Below are positions 35,591-48,039 of a DNA stretch of 64,000 nucleotides, in pieces. Below the pieces are notes generated by a model. The model worked only from the letters and a program-made list of their open reading frames with translations, was not told where the DNA came from and made no database searches. The DNA comes from Capsicum annuum (lineage: Eukaryota > Streptophyta > Magnoliopsida > Solanales > Solanaceae): positions 1-64,000 of the forward strand of contig NW_025892475.1 in assembly GCF_002878395.1 (NCBI RefSeq). Reading direction: 5' to 3'. Numbering within the stretch: the first letter of the stretch is position 1; every line of letters begins with the position of its first letter. The position numbers and the translations under genes are program-made.

Positions 35591-37299
35591 CAAGATTCTT
35601 CCATTTGTTGAATCATAATCTTTTTTACTAATCTCTGTCATAAAGCTGGAATAATGTTGGTATGGTAGAATATTGCTTGAATCAGCCTATGAATGTTATA
35701 CCTTCCATCAGAATGAGAAGGTAGTTCCTAAGATGCCTGCAGATGTCAAATCGAATAATTAAGTCTTTCCCTGGGATATTAGAGCCGAGGAGTTTTTTCC
35801 TATATTGTCCTCCTAGGAAGAATTTGATTATAATCGACTGCCTCATGATCACCATAGTTATGAGGAATCCACCTTTTGATATTGTGCCAAAGTTCCTAAA
35901 ATGAATAAACCACTAATCTCTAGGGATGATTTTTGAATTTAGTGTTGAGGTTGATGCTTAAGTTTTTATGAAGGTGATGATGTGAAGTGGTTTTTCCTAT
36001 TTTAATAGATATATCCTTAGTTTTACGTAAGGGGTTTTAGCTTAGAAATTGTGTTGATTCTTTTCGTGAGCATATTGATCCCATTCATTAGTTCTGTTAT
36101 CCAATTAAGCACACTTTCATTGATGCGGGATGATACCGTATCAATGTAGCCATCAATAATAAGAGTATGCGGCCTGTAGTCAATGAAGAGGAATAGTAAA
36201 TTCTCTACCTCTTTAATGTCTACGGGCTGAGTAGTTATTATCTTATCTAAGGATTGAGCCTCCTTTTAGGCCTTCCTGGTTTAGGACATGCTTTCGCAAA
36301 GTGTCTCTTGTCATGACAGATGAAGCGCTTATACTTGATTGAATTTCTCTTTATGGAGGATCCCGTGGTTTTGCTGCATGTGAGTTCATTATTTAGGGGT
36401 TTACAATTTTTGGTTCGTTATTACTTTATGTACCTTTTATTCCTTACTTGGCATATTGAGAAATGGCAAAACCCATCTGGATTGGATCCTAGATCGGCTT
36501 GATTAATGGTAATCAGAATAGCAAATTTGTCATTGTGTCCGAGAAGAGTGTGAACTAGATTTATGGGCAAAAAAGTAAAACTTAAGATCATCATGTTTGT
36601 CTTATCAACTGACTGGGTATTCTTATTATGTTATTATTGTCCTTCTTTCTCTAGATCAATGTCATCAAGGGGTTGGTGGCCCTCAGATATTCCTCAACAA
36701 GGTCATCATAAAATTGCTTAGGAATATGATTCCTGGTTTTTGCTGAGTCAGACTCTGGGATGGCCTGATCTAGCATAGTGGGACCATCCATCTAGAAGAT
36801 TTATACACATAACCAGTCATCATTGAAAAGACATTGTTTGGAGGATTCCTAATCTTTATCTATTGGTGGGGCTTTCTCATTTATAATGATAGGATCTATA
36901 CTAGAGTAGATATCATCGTGTAATGAAGTAGACAACATTGGCATCACGTTATCTGGACCATACGGGACCTTAATCAATTTAGTCTAGCCTATTGCCTTTT
37001 TGGATTGCTTATAGTCTATCATGGCTTCTTTCCTCTTCTATGATCATTTGGGAAGGGTAGATTCTTGCTAATGGGGTGGGGAAGTTTAAAATGGTTGATA
37101 TGGTTCTTGTGGTGATATGGTAAATATAGCACTTTTTTTTATATATTTTATGGAGTAGTAGTGTTGTGTTTTAATATAGTTATCATTGAGTGATGTCATT
37201 TCTCTTTACTGCTAATCAATAAAGAATAGTATTGAGTTTCCTAGCGGCCAAGTTTCAGACTGGATAGTTTGTTGCCTTTCTTCAAGTATTCTGATAAGT
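35591..37299 (-). pseudogene. U2 linker region with zinc knuckle
   Basis: The knuckle at 36281-36331 reads KRFICHDKRHFAKACPK on the minus strand, with the first cysteine replaced by arginine and the other C, H and C kept. It lies between movement protein and RT. The sequence from 35600 to 36280 (minus-strand text VENLLFLFIDYRPHTLIIDG) has no counterpart in U1, U3 or U6. The protease expected upstream of RT was not identified. Frames at 35393-35581 and 36320-36502 are antisense. Confidence 0.6.
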
Positions 37300-38490
37300 C
37301 CGGCACATGGATTGGATTCTTAATTGCCCTTGTATGTTATTTCTTGTTCCCATACTACCTCATCTTCTTTATCATCACAATCATGTACTTGGCTCTCATC
37401 GTATTCACATAGTTGCAATGGTTAACCCATGGACAGCATCCCATAAAATTATATTTGAACCCACATATATTGCTTCCCATATGATTGAATTATTGTATCT
37501 ACTCATTATTTTTCATGGATTCTATAAGGAGATGTGTGATATGTGTCGAGTTTAGATTTACTATTTTGTATATTTATCAATAAGGATAAATATGTGGACA
37601 TGCAGAGATATGTGATGAGGTTTAGTAGTTGAAGTGGGGTGAGAGGATTGGAGACGTCGGGGATAGAATCTCAACCACTCATAACCATTGATCCATAGAA
37701 TTGGAAAAATTGTGAGTAGTTTCTTCCTTGATAGGTGCCTCGAGATTTGCACCACTTGAGTTATGCTACATGTGATGTCTATGGTTAAATACAAGGAGTT
37801 CTGGTCACATGGAATAGATATGGTTCTTTCATGGTCTTGCACTTGTAAAGCTATTTGATATACGTGGGAAGCTTGCGGGGTTTCAAGGATTTGAACATGG
37901 ATTTTTAGCATCTCTATAAATTAGGGATCAGAAAGGGACATACTAAAGTTTTGGAATAAAGTGACAAGGATTGTTCCTACATCTAGGGTAACGTCTAAGG
38001 TACACAAAATCACATATTAGTCTTTGTTGACTCTTGTATCAAAGAGAGAAAGATGTACCTTTATCGGCTGGCCTTTTCTTCTATGATAAATTAATGCAAT
38101 ATGTGAAATACCAAAATTTATAGCTATGGCTTATCCATTGTTATGAAAAGTATTTTGGCATCTGTAGAATGAGAAAGTGTTTTGTCATTGTCTTAAGGAT
38201 TGCTAGAAATATGTTGTCACAGCAATGTATTTCTTAACTCCTTCTGGCCTTTTTTGGTGCAAAGAATCGTTATACATCTATGGATTGCATGCTTTCATGA
38301 CAAAGGCAAAATAAGGATTACATAGAGGTAGATATGTGGAGGATATAACTTGTTCAGGCTGTAGCATATCTACTTCATAGAGGTAGTAATTTTGCTATGA
38401 CACAATTTTATTAATGGTTGGAAACATGTCCAACATGGGTAGATATTTATACGGACTTGATAGACTAGATGAATATTCAGAAACAGACAT
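37300..38490 (-). pseudogene. U2 movement protein remnant
   Basis: Movement proteins of the 30K type carry virus through plasmodesmata. The start codon at 38490 gives MSVSEYSSSLSS, 360 bp after the primer site; U3 starts MSVSGSAKSPS at the same distance. The conserved core reads HIALIYHRRKGQPIKVHL, then LFDTRVNKD with the D-x-R signature, TLDVTLDVGTILVTLF and NFSMSLSDPNL. The frame 37561-37911 covers the next part. Several stops lie in frame. The plus-strand frame 37307-37555 is antisense. Confidence 0.7.
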
Positions 38491-38849
38491 ATTTTTGTAT
38501 TTTTCTGGACTGTAAAGACTCAATATCTATGATAAAAATCTATGGAAAAGACAACTAAATATTTGTTCTAAAATCTAAGTAAAGAAACTATGACTCGATT
38601 ATGTACAAGTCTTTGGTTATGTGGACTAAAAACTAAGGACTATACCAGTGAAAAGACCTTAAATCTACTGGAATATTTAAGGAACTTTGGTAGTAATAAC
38701 TAGAAGCGAAAGACTAGGGACACTTTTATGGCTAACAAATTTTTAAAAGTAAAGTAAAGACTAAAAATGTAAAGTTAGGACTCTTACAAACAACGGTAGT
38801 AGATGTTATACGAACACTTGCTTTCTCCCTCTCTCTAGGAGTAAGGCTG

Positions 38850-38861
38850 GCTCTGGTACCA
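38850..38861 (-). promoter_or_regulatory. Pararetrovirus primer-binding site, U2
   Basis: The minus strand reads tggtaccagagc, 11 of 12 matches to the initiator tRNA-Met complement. It is the best preserved of four copies and lies between the leader frame and the movement-protein start, as in caulimovirids. Confidence 0.8.
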
Positions 38862-40285
38862 AATAGATAGGGAGATAGTGAGTCATGGATTTTACAGACA
38901 ATATTAACTAGCCGATTAATAACTGAGCTCTAAACTTTCCAACATGATAGGCAATTTTATGGCCATGTAGGCAGCATGCCATACAAAATCTAAACTTTTG
39001 TCGACATTACAAACCACAGTCTCTGACCTTTCAAACATAATAGGTAGTTTCACAACCATACTGGTTGTACGATATACAAAATAAAAGCATTCATCAACAC
39101 ACAATAGCTTTCTTATGACTAATGCTACATATACACTAAAGGATAGTTTGCCACAAACAAAGGCTTCTCAACCCTCTACATGATAGCTTGACATTACCAG
39201 TCTTTGAACACATGAAATCGTTGGTATTTTAGTACAATAAAACTATATAATATATGACTTACATGGGATTTTTTTAGAAATACCATGTCCTTTAATATCG
39301 TCAATAGTTTGTGAAATAAATCTACTATGCCATACCTCAGATTTACATGTTTGTAAAAGAAAAGAAAGCAAATGGGAAAGCTATTGTGCAGACAAAGTTG
39401 ATTTTTTCATAAACATGGAAATGACTTAGAGATCCATGTCTCATGTACAAAGCTAATTTTGTTTGATATTAATTAAAAGTACTTCAGAGTTCCATGTTTC
39501 ATTCACAATAAGTATACTTGTTGAAGTGTTTCCTTACCCCACTACTCTGATATAAAGGATCAAAATACCTATCCCTTTGGAAGAGAGAAGAAAGAGAGAG
39601 ACTTTAGCCAACAAATATTTTTATTGATAGGGAGAAATCATTCAAAAGAGGTTTTTAGGTAGAGAGTTTGATGATCTCAAACTAAAGGCCTATTCTTTCT
39701 TCTGTAGGAGAAGAAAGCTCTAGATAAGCGTTAAATACTAATAAACATTAAATAAAATATCATAAGAGATAAGTTTTATCTTCTTAAAGAGATAAGCCAT
39801 TATCCTATCTACTAGAACTAGATGAGACCTATCTTGGTAACACACTTCTATGATTTATTTACAACCTATTATATTTAAGTTGGCCCCACTAACAAATTAT
39901 GGTCCTAACAAAACAGAACACACATATGTTTTTTGCATGGGACAACATGTGTAAGCAGTGACTAAGTAGCTTGTTTAGCAGGTGGATCAATAGCTTGTAA
40001 GATCCTTGCAAACAGGTGTCTACCAAGTAGCTAGATAAGCAACTTGTAGGAAAAACCATCTAAGAGGGTAAACCAATTGAGAGGGTTTCATGGTGAAAGG
40101 GGTAACCCAATTGAGAGGGTTTCATGGTAAACACTGGAAGGTAATTACATGGATCTTATGGTACATGGTAACTTCTGGCACATGTCATCTTGAGTTATCT
40201 TTCAAGCAGTATTTGACGTTGTCGGTGATGAACTCGCATTTTCTTATTCTATGCAATAATCGATGTCATGCTTCTGCCTGAGACG
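38862..40285 (-). repeat. Pararetrovirus leader copy a3
   Basis: 1.42 kb, complete from primer site to coding junction. It contains a tandem pair of about 34 bp each (...caattgagagggtttcatgg, 40067-40130), the motif ttgtttagcaggtggatcaa and a small leader frame. It passes into the coat region of U3. No LTR-type ends are present. Confidence 0.82.
38916..39104 (-). CDS. Small leader frame with an internal duplication, a3
   Basis: 62 codons starting MCVDECFYFVY and ending 55 bp before the primer site. The peptide is two copies of one unit of about 30 residues: VVKLPIMFERSETVVCNVDK and, after it, WHAAYMAIKLPIMLESLELS. Leader a5 has a frame of the same length, start and end (50385-50573), and a4 and a6 carry decayed versions. 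It could be an upstream frame of the viral RNA or a by-product of a structured repeat. No function is assigned. Confidence 0.4.
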   Translation of the reverse strand: MCVDECFYFVYRTTSMVVKLPIMFERSETVVCNVDKSLDFVWHAAYMAIKLPIMLESLELSY

Positions 40286-41660
40286 TTCTGAGCCTTCTAA
40301 GCTTCTTTTCAGCGATTTGGTGAAGTAACTACTCTTTTGATCTAATGAATCTTTGCATTCCCAGAAAGGAGGTTTCAGTCATATACTTCTGATGGTGTTG
40401 GTAACTTCATATCTTATGATTTCATATGGTGCCTGATAATTATTTGCTGCTCATCAAACTTTATAAGAATGATCATCGACGTAGTTCCACTTTCCACATT
40501 CCTTGGGCTAAATTTCTTTTGGAATGCATCTATTCTTTTGGAAGATGAAGGGTTATATTGCATAGTATTCATATTCAAGAGAAAATTTTAAAATAGGAAA
40601 TTTTAAGGTGTGAAATTTAAGGATAAGCTTAGACTTCATGGTCAGTGATACCTACTGGTTGGCGTAACATAAATACCATTTCATCATAGAGAATTTTGAA
40701 GAATTGAATCCAATATTGTCATTACTTGAACCAAACATGAAGCTCTTTAGAACTTGTTAGATTCATTCAAAATGCTAGAAGGCATTGCACTTGAACTATA
40801 TGATGATGTAGTACTGGTGGCAGAGGTTCGAAAATAGCCATAGTAGTTCTTGTGGAAAGTCATTGGCTAGTTCTATGAACACATGATAGAAAGGACATTT
40901 TGGGTGCACTCTGAACAACTTTAATATGGATCTTCCATACTTTCTAAACACTTGAAGCTCATAGAAAGTTATTTTTTCATAGAGGATAGATGGATCAAAG
41001 GGATCCATATACTAATTAAATAGATCTTGAGGGTTGTCTATTATTTTGGAAGATAGAATTCCTTCCTTGTTGAACACAAGAATTTGATTAGCTATTTTCT
41101 GGCTAGATATCAGGTAGAGATAATTTGTGTGGATGTCTCCTAATTCTTTGTATAGCTCTATAGAGAAAAGTGTGTCCTACATTAGTTTTTCTTCCAGCGC
41201 GAAGACCGATTCAAGGTCATCCTCCTTACTAAGATAGATTCCTGTGTTATCAGATATTTCTCCAACAAGGTAGGTAGAGTCTTTTAACATTATAGTTTAA
41301 GGAAAGTTTCTTCTAAAGTAGACGGGCTTTCTACATATGAAGCAACTATTCTCTTTCTTGTTGTTTGTTGGGCTACTTTATCTAAATTACCTAGTTCTCT
41401 GAATCATATTGATCCTATCATTTAGAGGCCTAGGAAGTTTGAACCTTCTGAACTGTAGCTGCCTCATTTATCTCATCTTCAAGTTTAAGCAGGAAAAGTG
41501 GAATTTGGTGACTAGATCATTCTTGTTGCAGGCTCAATCAATAGCTGGGTGGATTTAGACAATCAACTTTAAAATAGATCTATTTGTGAAAATATTGTCC
41601 ATGTCTTGGAAGATGGCACGCCTAGTGTAGCCAATCTTTGGGATGGTTTTAGATTTGAAC
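40286..41660 (-). pseudogene. U3 coat-region C-terminal half with zinc knuckle
   Basis: The minus strand shows FKLPRPLNDRI, then a knuckle near 41301-41345 reading CFICRKPVYFRRNFP, where the first two cysteines are kept while histidine and the last cysteine are changed. An acidic stretch (SKEDDLESVFALEEK) follows. The frame 40796-41008 (MDPFDPSILYEKITFYELQV) is unassigned. There is no RT motif before the leader. Confidence 0.65.
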
Positions 41661-43379
41661 TTCTCCTCTATAATTGTCATTGTGTGACATACTACCATTT
41701 TTGGCAATGATGACACAAAAGGTTGTTTCAGGTTGGGATATCAACCTAGTTTGAAGTATATTTTTGCCATATTCTGTAAATGGATATCAATGACATACCT
41801 ATTGAAAAATAGGCATTTTTTCTCGAAGAGTTATCGCATGAAGCTTTTTCTATCTCTCAACAGTGTCTCTACAGAACACTTCTTAAAGAATTCTGGTATT
41901 AAAGGAAAAGTCTTAGGACATAGGATAAGTTTTCTGAGGATTCTAAAGATTCTGGAGAAAAATTCAGAGAGTATCATGTATTTTTCTCATTTAGACAAAC
42001 TCTTCATCTCCATTTAACTATTTAAGTCTTGGATTCTTAAGAATAGGATAAAATATTAATGTCATCAAGAGTAAAAGTGTGGGATCTGGTTACTATGGTT
42101 TTATCTGTTGTTGTACCTGATTTTGGCCTTCTTCAGGGTTTGGATCATCTATCACCCTATCTTGGTCATTGACTACTTTAGAGACCTCTGGCTCTTTTGA
42201 GTAGTTCATTAATATAGGTGGATAGTCTTCTTCGAGGGGCTCTACTAAAGATTAAAGAGCATCATAGATATGTGATAGAGCATCAACAAATGGATTTTCC
42301 TTATTTTGTATGTCATGAAAGTTATAACCCATTTCAAAATATACATCTATAATAGTAGCATTAGATGAGTGTTTTGGACTATCCTCAGGGTCAAAGCCAC
42401 ATAATTCATCAATGGATTTTAGATATTCCTACAATGGGTCAACTTTAAAAGATAATGATTTATGAGGAATAGAATTTCCAGCGTCTACAACATAAAGAAC
42501 TGAGACTACATTATCCGAGCTGATCAAATCATCATCAAATAAGGTATCTAAAAATAACCATTTATCACTAAGAAGATCTTTTTGGTAGATTTCTTGTCTT
42601 TATTTGGTGGATCTTTACTTGTTTGTGTCTCAGATATTTGGATCTTCACGTCATCATCTGGGACTATGAGATCTTGGCCAAAGAAAATGGGTATTGGTGA
42701 AGAACGTTTTGAGGCCATCTTATCAGCATTATATTAAATCTACCTAGAATACTTTATCCTTTTGTCCCAGTCATGTGCCTTCTTGGCTTGCTTTTGAGCT
42801 GTCATAGCATCTTTCCTTCCACATACAGATTTGGCAATGTTGAACTAGTTTTCATTTCTCAGAGATGGAATGAATAACATGGGTATGGATGGACGAGACA
42901 GATAGGTAGAAAGGTGTTTATTTAATCCTTGTGGAGGATAAGTGTATGGAAATACGGTGGACTTTTGAGTATTTTGTAGTTTAGCACAATCGTATTTCAG
43001 TAGATGAATTTTTTCTCTAATTAAGGCAATTTATTTTCATTATCAGCTAATAAATTATAAATTTCTGGGTGGACATTTTTTAGAATTGATGGTTTGGAGC
43101 CTATTTTCTAATGCTCTGATAATTATGACATATTGGGTGAATTCTTGGTAGCTTTTTGTCTCCTTTTGTTTGTTTGATGATATAACATTTAGTAATTTTG
43201 GAGCATGATTTTAGTTGTTCCTTTTGATTGGTTCTTTAGGTGGGAAGGTGTACTTAAAACTAGAGCTTGTTTCTGATGTCATAAATAATGAAGGTTCAAA
43301 ATTTGATCTAGAGGTTGGGTGTTTGGATTGAATGGGCAGTAGTGGCCAATTTTAGGGTCTGTACGATAGATGGAATACA
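41661..43379 (-). pseudogene. U3 acidic and linker segments
   Basis: The part at 42080-42300 matches the acidic segment of U1 and U6. The part at 42900-43150 encodes, in one frame, leucine-rich heptad-like text (IGALENRLQTINSK, LIREKIHLLKYDCAKLQ) that may be a coiled coil. The zinc knuckle found at 12448 (U1) and 56312 (U6) was not found here. Frame 41733-42017 is antisense. Confidence 0.5.
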
Positions 43380-44534
43380 TGTTTCTCTTTTTCCTCATCC
43401 CAAGATCTCTAGAAATGGATTTTTGAAAGCCCCAATGGTCATCCCATTCTAATTCATATTCATCCTTACCATAATTATCTAGCTTATTCTCTTGGCATCC
43501 CTTACAGTCGTAATCAATATCCCATAGTAGTGCTCTATAAATTGATATCTAAACCAGTGCAAACAATGCCCTTTACTGGTTTTGGATTCTCTTCTTCCAG
43601 GTAAGTTTTAGCAAAAGTGTACATATGGATGGAGAGAGATACTTTATGTGATTTTTTAGTGAATATAGGTTTAAAGGTCTAGAGATGTATATGATGGACT
43701 CTCATCATCTTATATCTTTTGACCCCTGAATTTTGAAGAATCATGAGGAATACTTTTCTAGAGACACGCTTCTAGATTTGAAAGCACTAGGTTGTTCCAT
43801 TAGTGGCATATATTGTTAGAGATACAGAGTGGTGGCCACCTGGAAGCGATAAATTTTTTATGTGGTTTTAGACTTATCAAACTATCTAGTAGTATAGGGT
43901 TATTTGTGTGGGGTAATTATATAGTGAAGCTTCATGGATTTGAACCTGGAGCTTTAATGCCTTTGTTAGATATGTCTTGGTGAGGGACATGTTGACGTTG
44001 GGAAACATGGTGACAATGAATGCCCTGATGTCCAGAGTAATTTCTAATGTTCCAAAGTTTGTACATTGGTACTCTCGAAATCTTGTATCAGGTTGGTCGT
44101 CCCTTTTTCCCTTGATGTGTAATTGAGATTCGAATAGCACCAAAATTGATATGGGTAAAGCCATGTCTTTTCTACTATTGCAAAAAAATCCTTTGGCATC
44201 TGTAGTGTGATAAGTTGTTCAGTTCAAGTAGTAAGGACATACTGGTAAAGTTTTGACCCATCAAAGTATTCCTTAACTCTTTCTGGCTATTGTTGGCACA
44301 CGACATCAATCCATATCTCTGAATTACACTTTTTCTTGGCAAAGGATAAATATGGGTTTAGAAGATGGTTGGTAGGTGGAAGACAAATCTTTTTATAGAG
44401 GCAACACCTCTAATTTAGTAGTCTTCTTTACGTGAAAAAGTTTTGCGGATGGTTGGAGATATGTCTAATATAGGCAGGAATGTACATGAACTGGAGACTT
44501 GTGATGGAGATTTTGCTGATCCTGAGACAGACAT
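43380..44534 (-). pseudogene. U3 movement protein remnant
   Basis: The start codon at 44534 (MSVSGSAKSPSQVSSS) lies 356 bp after the primer site. The frame 43886-44164 holds ISILVLFESQLHIKGKRDDQ and PDTRFREYQCTNFGTLEITL, with the 30K-type D-x-R, followed by FPNVNMSLTKTYLTKALKLQ. The same core order is seen in U2 (37300-38490) and U5 (51776-52260). Stops precede and follow this frame. Confidence 0.72.
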
Positions 44535-44889
44535 ATTTTTGTGTTTTTATAGACTATAAAGACTCAATATATTTGTGCTAATATTCTAAAGAAAATACTC
44601 TACTAAATAATTTTTCTATGATCTAATAAAGTAACTACGATTCAATTATCTACAAGACTCTTGTAATATGGGTTGAAAACTAAAGATTATAGCAATGGAA
44701 GGATTATAACTCAAATACTTATAGAACTTTGGTTGTAATAACTAAAAAAGAAATACCATTGACACTTTATGGCTAACAACTCGATAAAGATAAAGTAAAT
44801 ACTAAATGTAAAGTTGGCTCATGTTAAAAACAACAGTAGAAGATTTTATGCGAATCCTTGCTTCGTCTCTCTCTCTATGATAGGGGTTG

Positions 44890-44901
44890 GCTCTGATATA
44901 A
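44890..44901 (-). promoter_or_regulatory. Pararetrovirus primer-binding site, U3
   Basis: The minus strand reads ttatatcagagc, 10 of 12 matches to the initiator tRNA-Met complement. Context matches 38850-38861. Confidence 0.65.
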
Positions 44902-46285
44902 AATAGACCGGGAGATAATGGGCATGGATGCTACGAGAAATATTAACTAGGTGATTAACAACATAGCTCTGAACTTTCCAACATGTTAGGCGATTTCACA
45001 GGCATTTAAGTGGAACACCATATGAAATCAAAGCTCTTGTCGACACCACAAACCATAGTCTCTAACCTTTCCAATATGATAGATAATTTCTTGTACATAT
45101 AGGTGTATGCCATATTTAATCAAAGATTTTAACAAAATACAATTGCTTTTTTACGACTGGAGTTATGCATCAACAAAAGAATGCTTTTGCACAAATAAAG
45201 GATTCTCAAACCTCAACGGGATGGCTTGACATTGCAATTCTTTGAACATATGAAATCATTCGTATTCTAGTACAAATACAATTGTTCCATATGTGACATA
45301 TATAGGTTTTTTAGGATCTTTCATGGACTTTAGCACCCTCAATATTCCATGGAACAAAGTTGTAGTATTCTATACCTTGGATCTATGTGTTCGTAAAAGC
45401 AAAAAAAAAAATCAGAAAGCTATTGTTTAGACTAAGTTAGTTGTGTTTCACAAAAAGGAACAAACATAGAGATCTATGCCACATGGACAAAGTTAATTTC
45501 ATTTCATATTCATGGAATTTACTTCAGAGTTCCATGTTGCAATCACAATAAGTATACTTGCTGAAGTGTTTCCTTACCCCACTATTCTGACCTAAAGAAT
45601 CAAAGAACCCATCCCTTTGGAAGGAATCCGACTATGATTCAATTTATAGTATAAGGAAGATCTACATAAGATTAAAGTACAAATAAAGTTGAAATAAAAA
45701 ATTATGACTCTATCCTATCTTTAAAGAGATAATCCCTATCCATTTAGAAGATAAGACTTATCTTGGGAAAATATTTCTAAGAGATATGTACAACCTATTT
45801 TACTTAAGTCTGTCTCCACTAGCGTGTGATGGGCCTAATAAAACAAAACATACATATGTTGTTGGAATGTTACAGCATATGCAAGTAGGTAATTGAGAAC
45901 TATGTCAAGCAGGTGAATTAGTATCTTGTAAGCGCCATACAAGAAGGTGTCCACCAAGTAGCTGGATAAGAAGCTTATAGGAAAACTCATATGAGAGGTT
46001 AACCTAATCGAGAGGGTTTCATGGTGAAGAGGTTAAAATAATTTAGAGGGTTTCATTGTAAGATTTGGAAGGACATTCCACTTGAAGATAATTCCATGGA
46101 TATTATGGTAAATGGCATCTTTTTTCATTATCTTTTAGGTAGTGTTGGATGGTATTAGCGATGAACTCTCATTTCATTTTCCCATCTACCGATCGATGCT
46201 ATTTTTATGTGCTCTCAGATAAGGTTTATTGTTAGTGTCTGGAAAAGAATTCCTCCTGTCTTAACAGAAAGTCTGCCATGATGTT
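44902..46285 (-). repeat. Pararetrovirus leader copy a4
   Basis: It matches a3 throughout, with the duplicated leader frame decayed by stops (45140-44960). It passes at about 46190 into the RNase H end of U4, which is then interrupted by solo LTR B. Confidence 0.8.
46281..46285. repeat. Target-site duplication of solo LTR B, left
   Basis: atgtt precedes tgtaatgcc and pairs with 48815-48819. The uninterrupted U2 copy reads catgatgttctcc at 34369-34381. Confidence 0.92.
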
Positions 46286-48006
46286 TGTAATGCCCCGAGT
46301 CTGTACCCTGGACGCTACACGGTGCTCATAATCCCGAAGGACCATAAGCTAACCCAAGACTGATACCTGCTGCAATAACTGAGTAATAATACTATAATTA
46401 TGTAGAAATATATAGAAACATATTCCATAAGGCTCAAATATATAAATAAATCTAAATGTGGTATCAAAATACCAAAACTGAACAACTGTCTAAAAATACT
46501 TTAGTCTAGTTAATGGGACAAGCCCCCAACAAACTCCATCTACTAAAAACTGAAGTACTGTAAATACTAGGCATGTCCTCGAACTATGAGGAATCGCCAC
46601 TACTCTGAAAGATAAGAATTTGAACTATTAAGGATTCTTGGGAACCTATGCATATGAACCTATGATATAAGACATCATAGTATAAAGAAAAGCATGCACC
46701 AGTACTTTAAATGTACTGGTATTCTCAATAAGGAAGGATGATATGCATGGGTTCATATGCATGCACAATAATGACCGAATAACATGAGTATGATTGAGTA
46801 AGAGTATATGCATGAGTACGTAGACTGTAAATAAAAACATGATAGTACTGGATACTGAATCTGAATACTGATTAGTTGAGTTATAAATTTATGGATACTG
46901 TATTACTGATAACTGGATGACTGTATCTGACAGTCCTAAATTTTATGGAACCATACTGAGTTTCATATTGAGCTGAGTGACTATCTGATAGTGCTGAATC
47001 TGTAGAACTAAAATAAGTTATATTCTGAGATGGAGACTAAAACTGAGAATACGGGAGGTAATCATCTAACTGACATGCCCCTTCTCTAACTGATTTGGGG
47101 TCCAACCTTCAACCCCAGTTAGAAGGGTGTCAATACTGTGCCATGGGTAAGTACAAGCTGTGAGTTAGCCCTCTCTGACAAGGAGCTCTTTCATCAATCC
47201 TTACTAGTAAGATAACTCAGATGAGAAGTATCAACCCTCATAATATCTGGAAGGAAGATATCTCAACCTACACTGGATACGTAGTTCTGGAACACAAGGA
47301 TTGCTTCTAAGGATCACACCCTCTACTAGAAGGTGAGTCCCCATCCTTAGGTTCACTCGATGTTGAATCCTACTCCCAACTGAATAGACACTAGACTAAT
47401 TTCTAAACTGTACTAGGTTGGACTGAGCTGTTACCAATATTACTGTTTGACTGAATTGAACTGAGTTTAATAGATTCTATGGACTGACGGAAACTACTAG
47501 ATTATGTTACCTGACTGAGTACTATTGAGTACTACTGAGGTCTAAACTGAGTATTGTGACTGAATTACAATCACTACTGAGATTTCCTGAGTTTCTGTAA
47601 ATGACTGACAACACTACTAATTATGATGTGACTGCTACTAATCTATAACTGACTATGGCTCTAGGTAATCATCTAGATTATCGGGTACAATTACCCCCAA
47701 GATTCAATAGCATAAATTAAAAGACATAGCATAACATAAAACATGTAAACAATGAACTTGATCATCATTCATTCATTGGGGAATTTTGACAAACACTTGC
47801 ATTATATAACTTGCACATAAGCTAACTTAACATGATTTCATTCTCTTAATAGTTCACATGGGCAATTTATCAAGAACTTGGGGAGCATAGTATATGCACA
47901 TAGTGTTGAACAACAAGTGAGCATCATAATTCATCTCTAATTTCATAAGTCAAGGGTTTATCATGGATTCACATGAACCTACACACATAATGATCAATTT
48001 CAAATG

Positions 48007-48039
<33 letters not shown>

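Noticed and set aside
37307..37555. 82-codon plus-strand frame
   Set aside because: It is antisense to the U2 movement-protein region and has no counterpart in U3.
43886..44164. A separate small gene
   Set aside because: It is the best-kept part of the U3 movement protein. The flanking sequence continues the same protein in broken frames.
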